Positions 46,501 through 58,900 of a DNA stretch of 64,000 nt are shown piece by piece. Origin of the DNA: Ancylostoma caninum (lineage: Eukaryota; Nematoda; Chromadorea; Rhabditida; Ancylostomatidae); the NCBI GenBank assembly GCA_037903475.1, contig JBAJFG010000261.1, positions 613,938 through 677,937 on the forward strand. Reading direction: 5' to 3'. Position numbers and translations under genes: made by a program. The stretch's first letter is position 1. Every line of letters begins with the position of its first letter. The notes under the pieces were generated by a model. It was not told where the DNA came from and searched no databases. It was given only the letters and a program-made list of their open reading frames with translations.

Positions 46501-47095
46501 AGTTCTAATACACCTTGATTGAATATTTAATTTGTTGGTTTCAGCAAATATTTTCACTGGCAGCTCTATTTATGAGAACCCCAGCCAAACATTTGTTTTT
46601 CTCAGCTTGACTTAAATCTTAGCCAGGCTTTCAAATTTCGAGAGCCTGCAGAAAGTGCACTTACCTAGTGAACTCTATCTGACATTTGTTCAGCACATCC
46701 ACCTCCGTCAACGGCACGATGCTGTCGACCAGCTCCTGCTCAGCGGAGACGAGTGAAGATTCGGTCGCCTCTCGTTCCTCGTCCGCTATCGCTTGCAGTT
46801 CTGCATCCGCCGTCGCTAAACAGCATGTATTGTCTAAATCGGTAGTTAGGCTCACTCGTTTGAGTCTCTAACCTGTGGCTAAGGCGTTGATCTGTTCGAT
46901 TTCACTACGCTTCTGTTGAACTTTTTGGGCAGCTCGAGAAATGCCATCCCAGTATGCTGCCCGGAGGTCTCCGCCAACGGCATCTCCAGACCGATGAGCT
47001 GTCAGCCGCGCGTCAACAGCGGCAAGGAATGCAGCTCCTTTTTCCGCTCGGAGGAGCGCTCGTACAGTGGAAGAAAAGACTACAGATAATCGCAT
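40556..47095 (-). CDS. MTRF1L: Mitochondrial peptide chain release factor 1 (MTRF1L type, 8 exons)
   Basis: Exons are 46873-47095, 46665-46815, 45222-45398, 45054-45156, 44799-44960, 43299-43385, 43159-43242 and 40556-40678, all in phase, giving 369 aa (human MTRF1L about 380). The N-terminus [20 protein letters not shown] is Arg-rich and amphipathic, as expected for mitochondrial import. Domain 2 has [18 protein letters not shown] and the stop-codon reading loop [14 protein letters not shown] (PxT type). Domain 3 has the catalytic [13 protein letters not shown], whose GGQ drives peptidyl-tRNA hydrolysis in mitochondrial ribosomes. The C-terminus includes [15 protein letters not shown] and ends HILDHCLLD. 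The loop between PxT and HTS is one residue shorter than usual. A TTCAG acceptor at 47099-47101, 3 nt before the ATG, fits spliced-leader addition. Introns carry a mariner, a MITE and another TIR element. Confidence 0.95.
41448..42331 (-). mobile_element. Degenerate mariner transposon inside the release-factor gene
   Basis: Terminal inverted repeats TTAGGGTGGTAAGAGAACTT and its partner ending TTCCTTACCACCCTAA bound 884 bp. The minus-strand reading contains mariner transposase blocks: [17 protein letters not shown] (first catalytic D), [19 protein letters not shown] (HDNARPH region, second D) and [15 protein letters not shown] (third D). Stops, frameshifts and a missing N-terminal DNA-binding part make it inactive. 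It is in the last intron of the host gene, on the same strand. Confidence 0.9.
43957..44309. mobile_element. MITE of the TTAAAGGCAGTGTCTCACCTCG family (second copy)
   Basis: Left end TTAAAGGCAGTGTGTCATCTCG mirrors right end ACGAGGTGACACAGTGCCTTTAA. Internal inverted blocks (TCTCATCACGC; CGTCCACTCTGCTCGACAAA) also match the copy at 32391-32811. It lies in release-factor intron 5. Confidence 0.85.
45663..46186 (-). mobile_element. Candidate TIR transposon relic in release-factor intron 2
   Basis: The edges TATTACAGGGTCTGTCAAAAAG and (reverse complement of the other side) TATAACAGGGTGGGCTATAAAT share the ACAGGGTG start typical of some mariner-like elements. A 104-codon minus-strand frame inside (45697-46011) has no catalytic motif that I recognise. 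Confidence 0.5.
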
Positions 47096-47335
47096 TGCCT
47101 GAACTGGAGGAAGAATTACCACTGTGACACCATAACGGTATTTTGAGAGGCTAGGAAAAGAAAACGAAGCGGGCTTATCATGCCCTTAAATAGAGATTAA
47201 AGAGATGAAAAAAAAAAAACAGGAAAAAAGTGAAAAAGAGAGTCCTGACATTGAGACGACAGGATGACTTTCGATAAATTCTAGAGTTATATTGAATTTT
47301 TATGGTCTGTTCAATTTTCGTTTCGTGAATGAACC

Positions 47336-48125
47336 CTATACTAAACATGAAAGTAGGTTTTCTCGTGCACTCATCAGCCAGGTGAAGGAAATCTTCTCAG
47401 TCGTGTTTGTTAAGTAACATTTAATATGTGCACATAAATAAGTGAGCACAATTAAATAATTTTTGGCGTAGATGTATTCATAGTATAATAGAGTAAGATC
47501 TGCCAAGAGGGGGCTGGAATTGCCACCTTGTGCTACGCCTATAATTTGTTTAAATACAAGAGGATCAAACGAACAAAAACTATTATTGAGAAGATAATCT
47601 ACCAAGAAAAGAATATCTGTAATAGTGTACTGTCTGCAGGGGTACTGGTCATAATTTTCTGAATAAAAAACTTTGTTATACTGAGTACAAATTAATGTCT
47701 GCTTATTAGCATTGCTAAAACCCAATTTAAGAATTTTCTTAATGTTAGTAAGGATAGCGACGTGTGGGAGATTGGTGAACATATTAGTGAAACCCGCAAA
47801 GAAAAGTATGAAATTATTAGATTTATGTTTACCAAGGTGCTCACTAATATTCATGGACCAGTAACCATGAAATGAATGGATACGTGTTATAATAGACTGT
47901 ACATATTTTTTGGAATGGTTTTTAATGAAAGTAAATACAGGAAGATCAGTATAAACGTTCTGGATTCCAAAGAAATTAGATTTTAACGAAAGCCATTCCC
48001 CTCAATCACAATATCGTTATATGGTGAATCATACTCTTCCATCACCACCAAATATCGGCACAACCTCTTTAGGGAGAAGATCTGTCTTAGGAAAACCCAG
48101 AAGTGGAACGTCTCTATCGATACAC
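47336..48125 (-). pseudogene. Penelope-like reverse-transcriptase relic
   Basis: The main frame (47998 to 47336) contains FTNMFTNLPHVAILTNIKKI and IIGVAQGGNSSPLLADLTLL, matching RT blocks A and B (QGxxxSPLLAD) in the style of Penelope-like elements. Block A lacks its catalytic aspartate (AGF where ADF is expected). The block C (YxDD) is not present before the stop. A one-base frameshift near 47999 links to an upstream frame (HFWVFLRQIFSLKRL, YDSPYNDIVIE). It is truncated at both ends and inactive. The exact clade is uncertain. Confidence 0.65.
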
Positions 48126-49594
48126 ATTCGCGCTTCCTGTTACACTACAGGAACCATGCCCCATCTTCGGTAATTGCACGGTCTAGAAATGGGTGGTTTT
48201 TGGGGACGAAAAATTAGGTTAGAAAAGATGTCACAGAGGGTGAGACGTCGTCATCATTCACATCGTGGGGTGTTCACTTCCGCACCTTTCTTGCCCTGTC
48301 GATTAGAGTCAAATGTTTTCAACTTGTAGTAAAGTGAGCACCCATCCCTGTCTTCAAAATCTGAATGGTATAATACGGTTTAGGTTGCACGACCGTCCGT
48401 AACATTTGATCGTCAGGGGTGATCGCCTGTGATCACGACTACGGCTGTCTTGGGGCTCGAAATCGTCGGAAGAAAATTACGCGAACCAGTCCCTCACTGC
48501 CCGTTGGAAAGATGATTCCGAGCCAGAACAATTCAAGATTATTGGACCCCTTCGATGCAGAGTGTTCGAGTTTGATGTCATAAACTGTGTAAAATCGCGT
48601 CGACTCATCATTTGTTGGTGACTTTATCGAAAAACGCACGGAAGAGCTAACCAGAATATTCAAGCAGTTTTTGAAAGAGGTGGAAAAGCCGCATCACCCG
48701 GTCACAAAACTTAGCCACAAGGTGCTCAGTTTGGACAGAAGGGAACGTTCAATTGTGCCCACCGCCAAACGGCAATTATTTTTTGCAACATCCTGATAGT
48801 AGACTCAACATCCCTGAAGTCCATCTTGTTGGATGCTCCTGTACTTAGCGATTTCTGTGCAAAGTCAGAGCTGTCTGTTCCACAGATCATTCTAACCCAT
48901 AATGAGGAGGAGGAAGCGAGAAACGCAAAAGACCAGCGAACTATCCCCACTTTCTCAAACCAGGACTAACTTCAAATTTATGAAGTTTTGCAACCATACC
49001 CCACAACACACATACCTCAACACTTTTTCTGCGTCTCCGTTCAAGCGATTGTTGACCAATTATTGACCCTTTAACGGAATGAACTATAACGGACTTCTCG
49101 AATTTTTCGTTAAATCGTCACGTCACTGGAAAAATAACCGCGACGAGTTATTGCGTTAATTCGTCAAGTTAATAACGCACAACCCTCCAGTGCACTCACT
49201 AACCAGCTCCACACTAAGCAAAGGTTTGGATTTAACAGCTTGAAACATAACATACAGATTGTGGAAAAACAAAAGAAATTAGTGAAATAAGAGTTCCTCA
49301 GCCACCATGCGCCATCACAAGCATGGGCAATCTCACACCGCCGCATATGATTAGCCATGTGTAGTAGCAGGTGAAGACGTCACGCCATGTGCGGGTAAAG
49401 ATTTTGGTGGCTGCTAGGTAATGGGTAAATGTGGGTGCGTTACCACGTTTAACAGTCTCAACAGTGCATGTGGGCCCAGACCAACGAGTAAAGCTAATCC
49501 ATGCTGCTGGACAATTTGTACCGCTAACAAATGAAAATGAGACATTCCGGGGTGGGTACCTTCGTGTTAAACACTGCACATAGAAATTCAATTA

Positions 49595-49600
49595 TTTATT
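49595..49600 (-). terminator. Probable laminin beta polyadenylation signal
   Basis: AATAAA on the minus strand, about 385 nt after the laminin stop codon and the first such hexamer downstream that I noted. Confidence 0.4.
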
Positions 49601-49984
49601 TATAATTGCACTCATAATGACAGTAAATGGTGAAATCGCAGTGTTATGTCAGGCAGATCAAAGAGCGCTCAGCATATGTTAGTGAGTTAAAAGAAGCACC
49701 AATAAGGCAGCGAGAATCAGTAAGATTGCCACAAAATGCAAATCATATAAGAAGCTTACACATATGAGAACTCTTAATACATATAAAAGCTAGAAAGTAC
49801 TGAAAGCGACGAGATGCTCGAAATTCATTGTTCGAACAGCAACAACAATAGGTATCGTTTCATAATACCGGAAACTAATCTGACAACAAAATCAGAAACA
49901 AAGGCCCCACGGGTACGAGAGCACCTCAGAAGGGCTTAATAACAAAGGGCAGTGAGATGAGGAGACACAATGGCAGTATATAGC

Positions 49985-52900
49985 TTAAACGTCGCAATTC
50001 GCAAAGAATTCCGTGCTTGCATGGATATCCTTCGTGACTTGCTCCAGACGAGAGTTCAGCTCATCCAGTGTTCGTTGATAGTCATCGAGTCGTACATCAG
50101 AAGCATCTTTTGTTAGAGCTGAAATATTCGGTAAGAAAAATGTACCGTATGATGTGTTCATGAAATATCAAGCAAACCAAGCACACCCAAACTGTCACCG
50201 TAGATGTGGTATAAGAAGAAAAATCTACCACGACCAAGCATATATCTCAACAAAATTTCACATCATAGGAAACCAAAACCAAAAAAAAGGCTAGTGACTA
50301 GTGTCCTTCAAGAAGTGTATCTCTGAGACTCTTCCCAAACATTGCAAAGGATGGAGTGGGAGTACAATTGATGCACTGACAACAAGTTCTTCACTTCTAC
50401 GGCTATTTTGTAACGTAACTCTAACTTTAGGCAATTACGTCGATTAAGGTATCTTTGCACCACGAGACTGAGAAGTATTAACTATGGCACAATGACAAGT
50501 TATTCAACTATAATATTTCAATAACCATGATTGAAATATGTCAAGATCCCGCGCGAAGATCTCACAAAAATCCTCTGTGTGTTCTTGTTTTGACAAATTC
50601 CCTGTTGTCTTATTTGATTTTTTTAAAAGGTAAACGTGTGGAAAAGTTCCCGATTCTCTCTCTCCCTCTCGAATTCTTTAAGTAGCTTCTTCAACCGACT
50701 CACCACTAATATCATCGCTATTTCGTTGTGCTTTGTACAAAAGCTTGGCAGCTCGTTGCCGAAGAGCTTCAGCTCTCTTCTGCGGCGCTTCGTTGCCTTG
50801 TGTTCGCGCGGAGAGAAGTCCTTGAGCTACTTCAATGTCCATCTGAAATAAACAAATGGAGATAAACAAGCGACAAGCAGAGTGCCACAATCCTACCAAC
50901 CGTCATCTGTTTATTTCCTTGCTCAGCTGTTTCAGCAGCTTGGAGAGCCTTATCAACCAGTTGGAAAGCATTCTTAGCATCGTCGGCAATTTGAAGATAT
51001 TGCACTTTGACTTTCTTCATCTCGCCTTCGAGTGTGGACAGGCTCGCATTGACCTCCTTAGCGCGTGCTTCTGTAGCATCGGCTTCGTTTTTGGCCGCAT
51101 CAAGATGCTCCCTAAAATGCAAAAGTAAGCACAGCAGAGGTTATGGTCTGAAAAAAGCTAGGTAACAAGGTGAGACCTTGCCAGCTTCATCACTTCCTCC
51201 GCTGATCGTATTGCTTCGGTAGCGGCGAGTTGAGCCTCTTCCGCAACCTGGATGGCCTCCCTCACGGTGTCTGTGGTGTTTTTGATGGCAGCAGCGCGTT
51301 CACTTGCTTCAAGAGCCTGCAAGACAATACATTACCCTCCACTGAAGTTACGAGAAGGGCACTCTTCCTGTCTTCACTCAAATTGAGCATTGATTAATGG
51401 TCTGCAGCCTATGCCTTGATCACAAACAGTTCTGTTCAGAAACTCTTAGGAGGATGATGGCTACTATTTTTATGCCTAATTTCCGCCCAAATCTCCGTAT
51501 ATCGGACACTTTCCCGCTCCATTTTCCTATTTCTTTAGCTATGTTCCTTGCTAAAATCGACCATACCTTCGATTCTAGGTTCGACGCAAGCGTCTTGTTT
51601 CCACGAGTCTCAGCGAGAATGGCACCGATGTTGTTGATTTTCGCCAGGGAATCACGAATCTGAAGCATTCAAAGCGTAGCTAACATGGATGCAAATACTT
51701 TTAAAAAAACGAAAAAAAAAACGTAACAACAAAGCATGACAGACGAACCTTCGCTGTAAGATCGGCCACCTGTTCAGGGGTTAAGCTGATCTTTTTTGCA
51801 AGCACTTCCTCGGCAAGAGCTCTTATCTGTTCAGGGGAACTTCTAGAACAAATTACAGTATCAATTACATCATTTTCCTTCTACTAAACTAGAGATATAC
51901 CTAGAACTCTTCAAAAAGTTGTTCATTTCATCAACAATCTGATCCAGTTCAGCACGAGAAGAATTTGTTTGCTGAGCAGCAGCGCGAGCAACTTCTAAGG
52001 CTTCGAGGGCGTCCTTCTTCGCAGCAGCAGTAGAATGGAGCACATCGCGAACAAGCGTCAAAACCTGAATAAATAATTGACAGGGGAAGCTAGTAAAGTT
52101 TGAAAACGTTGTCCATGCATGATCTCTGAACTCTGGAATCTCTCATTTTGAGAAGGTGACCAATTACAAAAATATATGTTACGACTGAAAACGCCGATTG
52201 CACAGTTCTTTCGATGTTCCAGTAAAGATGTGGAACCCACAAAAATGTACCTCTTCAGCTTCTTTTTGCTTTTCGTTTAGCTTCAAATCAGCTTCAAGCG
52301 AGAAGCTTCTGGCTTGATCGGCTTTACTGACAGCTCCGGCCAAACACGACTGTCCACCACAGAAGCCACATACACCAGGACCTGAAAAATAAATGATACA
52401 TTGCAATTCCTTATACTAACCTATTCGGTAACAAAAAGACACAACTTCAGAATACACACAAAGCTCGTGACGTTGTCAGCCACCTAGCAACAGTCAATTA
52501 AGGTGATTGGGTAAGAATAGGGATATTGTTTGGAAATTATAGGCAAAACTAACGAAAATAAATAACGAGACAATTAGGAGTTCTTGAAACACATCTTGTA
52601 ACTACGTAACTGCGTAATGACTATAAAAATGTACTAAAAATTACCTCCACAAAGAGCATCACAGGGTGCTGAATCCCCGCCGCACACTTCCGCATTCAGT
52701 TGAGGCAGTGCTCCTTCAAGCATGTGGATCTAAAAATAAGCAAATCTCTTCAAACTTCACTATATCGAACCGCTGAAATTGCTGCAATTCCTTCCTTGCA
52801 ACACTGCAGCATGTAGTACGAAAGCAGAGCGAAAGAAAAAATTATCTAAAGAAAAACAATATCGAGAAGGTGGCACGATCATACCTTGTGCTCGCTCTCG

Positions 52901-55900
52901 GCAAGCGCAGCCTCATTCTCAGAATACTGCTTATCAAAGTCGTCTCTGTTCTTCTCTAACAGAGCCTCGGCATCTCTCGCCTCACTTTCTGCCTCGGCCA
53001 ATTTACCAATGGCGGCATCCGTTCGACGCTGTGCAGCCAAAGAGCGGGTTGCTGATTCTTTGGTGATGTTGTACGCTCCCTAAACAACTTACAATTGAAT
53101 TAAAAATTAAATTTGAATTGAATTTGAATTTTAAAAAAATTGAATTTTGAAATTTGAATTTGAATTAAAAATAGAATCAAAATTAGAATTAAAAATTTGA
53201 ATTTAAAATAAAACCAATGATATCATCAGAAGCAAACAGAGATTAGGAGAACGTGATCGTATAATTAGTGTTCCTCTTCTTGCAAAAGACTCTCACCTGC
53301 ACATCAGCTTCCTTGATCTTGTTTGTCTTTTCTCGCAAATCGTCGGCTGCGTCAGTAAGGCGCGCAGCATCCGTTTGAAGCTGCTTGAGATCCTCCTGGG
53401 CGAAGTCAACGGCTTGAGTAGCGTTCGAGACTCGCGCTTCGATTCCATCTAATCTTTCACGAGCTCCTGCAACCTAAAAACACCGAAAGTCTTTATTGAT
53501 ATCCCAGCTCGACCAATACAATAAAGAAAGAGACGAACCTCCTTCTTCAGCTTGTTCACTTCATTGTCTAGTTGCTCGATGTGCTCTTTGCTGACATTGG
53601 CATCGGATAACTTCTTCTTCGTTTCTTCCAGAATCTTCTCCATATTCTCGAACTCTTCGTCATATGCCGAAGCCACACCAGTATCTTCGATGTTGTTGGC
53701 AGTGTCAATAAGTTTTTCGACCTGCATCTTGAGTCCTTGAATAATGTTGTCCCACTGATGGAAGCATTCCCCACATGGCTGACAGTATGGCCACGTCCCT
53801 GTGTATCCACGGGCACATTCATTGCAAAGGTCTCCTAAATAGTACAAAATTAAAAACAAGTCCTTGTTATGCTCGAAAAAATACGCACCTCCAGATCCAG
53901 GCAGACAAATACATGTTCCATTATTGCGGTGACATTGCTGATTTGCTGATCCAGTTGGATTACATTCACATCTCTTGCAACCTTCGGCGGACGTTGGATC
54001 TCCCCAGAAGTAGTCTTCGCATTCAGAGCACGTTCGGCCTTAACAAAATTTGTTGCTGGCACATCCATTTGTTGCAACGATTGCAAACAAAAAAAAACCG
54101 TTTGTGCAAACGAGGAGTAAAACAAGGTTCAGAGGGAAATGGGAGAAGGTCCAGGAAACGATAAAAAACCAATGTAAACTTAGCCAATTATTTCAATGTT
54201 TAAAGAAAAGAGAGTGGCTCGCCTTCTTCTGGTGAATCTTTGAGACAACTCAGGCAAAGCTGACCGACTTGGATATGGTAAATTTGAGAAATAAGCTAAT
54301 GGAAGCGAGAACTCCGCTTAAAATTTTTCAGCACAACCGTTGAAAACATCTAAACAACACGAATATCAAGCAAAAAGTTACCTCCTCTGCCAACCTTACA
54401 GCGGCATCTTCCATCGAACTGATTACACTGGAGTTCCGGAGTACCGTCTTCTTTCAACACTACACCATTGGGGTCACAAGCGCAAGCGGAACATCCCTGA
54501 GAAAAAAACCAAAGTGATGATTCTGAAGGATCCTACGACCAGTGATGGAATAAGCATCAAATTCTTTTGAATGTAGAAACTAATGTGATCTTTAAATAGT
54601 GTCATAACAAGAAAAGGTCTTGCTCACCTGCCCACTGCTGAGGTCATAATGATTTTCGGCACACTGATCACACTGCATTCCGATGACATTTGGATGACAC
54701 GGACACTGGCCTGTCACACGGTCGCAAGTTCCAGCAGTGAGGTTAGATCCAAGATTATTGCAAACGCATCTGAAACAATGCAACATGATACTATTTTCTG
54801 CTCTTTTAGACTATTTGTCGTCTCAATTTGTCGCGAGAGAAGAAGGATGACGGCATCTCAAAAAACCCAGTTCCACCCCCCCCCCCCCCCCCCGCCCCAC
54901 CCTCTCCTCTTGTAATGGCTATGTTTATGCAATGTCTGGTAGCGAGTGGTAATAATGAAACGCGACAACCATTCGTCACGCACCCTTTTTGTGCCAACTC
55001 ATTGCTATCATGACAGCCAAATATGAAGGAACGTCACATACGAGACGCATTCGTTCAGGATGAGAAACCATAGCTACATTTTCCTTGTTTGGAACGGCAT
55101 TTACAAAAACAGGCCCACCTTTGACAACTCTTGATCTTCGCGTCACCATAGAATCCATCCACGCAGTTCTCACACATGGAACCTTCCGTGTTGTGAAGGC
55201 ACTTGAGACATTCACCAGTAGCAGCGTCGCAGCTACCTTCCACCTATCGTGACATTTTAATTCTAAGTACACATAAAAAGGAGGAAAACTGAACATCAAA
55301 ATCTAAAGTTGACAGATGTATTCACCGCCATGTCTATATTTCCGTTGCAGTCACATCTCTCGCAAGACCCACCAACTTCCGTTGGATTACCCCAGTAATT
55401 CATCGCACATTCTGCACAACGTTCACCAGTGTAGCCGGAACTGCAGATAAAGTCAAATCTTCGAGTAAGACCTGAGGAGAAGAAGTGTTTGAAGAGAAAA
55501 CTCACCGGCAGTTGCAAACGACATCCTGTGTATTGTTGGATCGTTGCAGATAGCAAGTATCTGCATGTTGGAAACCACTTGTAGGTCCACCAGGACAAGG
55601 ACACGGTTTACACGGAAGGCCCACACCAAGCCTAGAAGGAGTACTTACTCGAATCCTTCGAGGGAAACAAAAACGATCCGATTTTTTGATTGATACTACA
55701 GGTGCACTCCTCACCGTGGATCGCCATAATATCCATCTTGGCAACGATCGCAATAGTGTCCTGCTGTAAGGTCACGGCATTCAATACAGGCTCCGGTTTG
55801 CTGATCACAAATGTTGGCGTGGTCGTTGCACTGACACACCTAAAAAATTCACATCCTTACCATTGTTGACAACAAGTGTTCTGATGACTTGCAAGAAAAG

Positions 55901-58900
55901 AACACAAACAAAACAGTAAAGGGAAGATTTCAAACAAGAAATCGCGACCAAATAGTGTAAAAATATCCAATGAATTCTGGATTCTTGCAGTGTCCCTTAA
56001 AAGAGCACAAATTATTGGGCTGCAGCTTCGTAATTGCTGCTGAAAACTAGCGATGGGCAATAACGGATTTCAACAAACGAACTCTGCAGTCGGGGAAGCT
56101 CCAAAATCCTGGTTGACACTGGTTGCATTGTCGACCATAGATTCCCTTTTCACGACACATGCATTGTCCACTCTGCTTATCGCATCTGTTGTGCAGTGAG
56201 CCGACGGAGTCGCATGCACATTCCGTACATCCAGAACGACCGAAACCATAGGTTCCCACGGCACATTGATCACACCTTCAAATGAATTTATGACAGGAAT
56301 TATGAATGGACGTCTTTGTGATAGGGATTGTTTCTAACATTCTAAATTGTTAAGCACAGGAATTATCGAAAGACGCGTTTGATAATCTGAGCGAGATGAT
56401 TTTTAAAAATTCAAAAACTACGAAACATTTTTCGATACATAAACTTAGCAGCTGGAACAAGCGTTCGTTATAATGCCCCTACTTAATTCCTTTATTACTA
56501 CTACCGAGAACCACAGATATTACTTCAATGAACATTACTAATATTCATGCATAAAATTTCTAATACAATACCTTCTTCCAATGACATTAGGCTTGCATTC
56601 ACATTGGCCTCCTTTCACACTGCAAATGCCTGATACGGAACCGGTAGGGTCACAGTCGCACGAACTAGTGCGGTTCAACACTGCAGCAGCCACTGGACAG
56701 ATGTATCGCTCACAAGTCTGAAAATAAGATTCCTTCCTCTCTCTTTCTATGACATGCTAACACTGACACAAACAGAGGCATAGCATTGGATTCAGAGCGT
56801 AAACATGAACAGATCTGATTAGTATAACTTTAGTGAGAATCTAACAGTGAGGAAAGTCTGTGATGAAGGCTCGGCTGGAATGGTGTGCGGGGAATATCCC
56901 CTCTTCAGGACAATTCTATCTATTCCCTGTCATGCCTAAGGTCTGGAGAGGGTGGGATTAACATGAATATAACGCAAGGGTATAGTTATCACGGAGAAAA
57001 CACGTCCAACAACAACTTATAACATAAAAAAGAATTCTCAGAAAATAAAGAATTAATAACAATGACTTTTCGTATGAACCTCATAACAGCTGCCACTTTT
57101 TAGATTCGAAAGTATAGGCCTGGTGGCCATTACTGTGCTCTGATTATGACTGAAAACATTGGAATGACCCACTTCACTAAGCATTTCCTTGGGAGTCAGA
57201 GACATGATCAGGTTACGACATTGGTAGCGATCGTACTCCATCTTGTGTTGTAAAGCACGATCAGATCCCTTGAAGATGAGCAATTCTTCGGTGGGCGGAG
57301 CCAAAACCATTGAATCGATCAAAATCCAAGCTCCACTGAAATATGTCAAGGGTTAGCGACAAAAAGAAAATTAGAGGAGTTTAACCAGAAAATACGCCTA
57401 CCGGTCCTGCACTCCGGTACGTTTTTCACCAAACTGCACACGAATTTCGTATTCCTTATCCGCTTCCAGGCAAACGGCAGGATACACTTCCATATAACGA
57501 CCGCCTGAAGAAAATAACAATAGATCTCTTCTTATACCGAGTGATACCGGAACTTACCAGGATGCAGACGGGCGATGAGGAAGTCGTCGGAAGGATCACT
57601 ACCTGCACATTCACCACCAGCTTCGCCAGGCCGTACTACAGTAACCTGCACGTTCTCCCATCCTATTGGATCCTATAAGAACAACCATCAGTAAATTCAC
57701 CTTTAGGACGAGCGGTGAAAAATGAACGTCTAGCGTAAGTACAACACGTTCAAAACAAACGTGGCATGGTGGAATAAATAAAACGCAAAAGATAAAAACT
57801 CACTCTCGCAGCATCATACCGCAGAATAATGTTGTATTTCTGACTGGTTTGTAGGTTATCAACTTTGAAGCTGATGGAACTTCTCTCATGAGCTCTTGCA
57901 AAACCTTCTCCAGTCCAAGTCATAGCACTGTCCTGTCCTGGATGTTCTCGCACTTCAATTTCCGCCTGCAAGCATCCACGATATCCATGGGACGAATGAA
58001 AGATTTTAAAGGTGCAATGTTATGGATAGAAGTAAAAAGTACGTTTGTCAGAACTGCGTTCTCGGCTTCATAAGTGTAATGATCAATGTTTGCACAGTAG
58101 TAGCTCGAATCAGCTGTATCGCACCTAAAAAATAAAGCAATCACTCAGGTTAAATGTGTTTTAGACGACACAATTTCAGAAATACCTTCGCCCACTGAAT
58201 CCTTCTCTGCAAACACACTGTCCAGTGACTAGATCACACTGGTTGTTCATTGAGCCTCCGATATCACAGTCGCAAGGTTTACATCCATCAGCATCCTCTG
58301 ACAGACCATAGTGTTCGGGCTAAAACATGCGCGATTTTATGAGTCATATGAATCAGAACATGCTGATAAATCAATGCTGCTAACACCTGCGCAGGCATTT
58401 CTATGCTACATTACATCAGCAAGATCAAGAAAATAAAACGGGATGAATCACGGAAAGAGTTGCAAATCTAGTTGAATAACATTCTTTCAGATGGATAGGA
58501 GTATCTTGGAAGGGTCAGAATTCACAACTAATACTGAACATCTGAAACTCAATCAGTTAGTTGTTCATTGAGGTTAACTTGAACACTAACCAAACACTGA
58601 TCACAGTTATCGCCAGTAACCAATCGTTTGCACGTGCAGAAGCCCGTTGTTTTATCACATCCTTCGTTGTTATAGGTACCGAGTAAGTGACAAGTACAGG
58701 GTACACAACCGTCAGGATTCGAAGCCTGGAGATCCCAGAAACCATTCTTGCAACGGTCGCAGCTAAAGAGAAGAAAGAAAAGTAGTGATGAGCGCCACTG
58801 CTGTACGAAGAAAAAAGATTCCCCAATTAAAAGTGAAGGATGGGCAATCATTCGATAGACAAAACGAAACATCATACCGGGGTCCATCAACATTCGGCTT

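Larger units (their letters stand above)
47102..49984. other. Intergenic region between laminin and release factor
   Basis: Holds the RT relic at 47336-48125 and, at 48440-48760, stop-broken plus-strand coding-like text (KRTEELTRIFKQFLKEVEK) of unknown origin. The minus-strand frame 49298-49591 is unrecognised. AATAAA on the minus strand at 49595-49600 is a plausible laminin polyadenylation signal. Confidence 0.55.

Noticed and set aside
49298..49591. 97-aa minus-strand frame downstream of laminin
   Set aside because: No recognised family, no splice context, and it overlaps the probable laminin 3' UTR.
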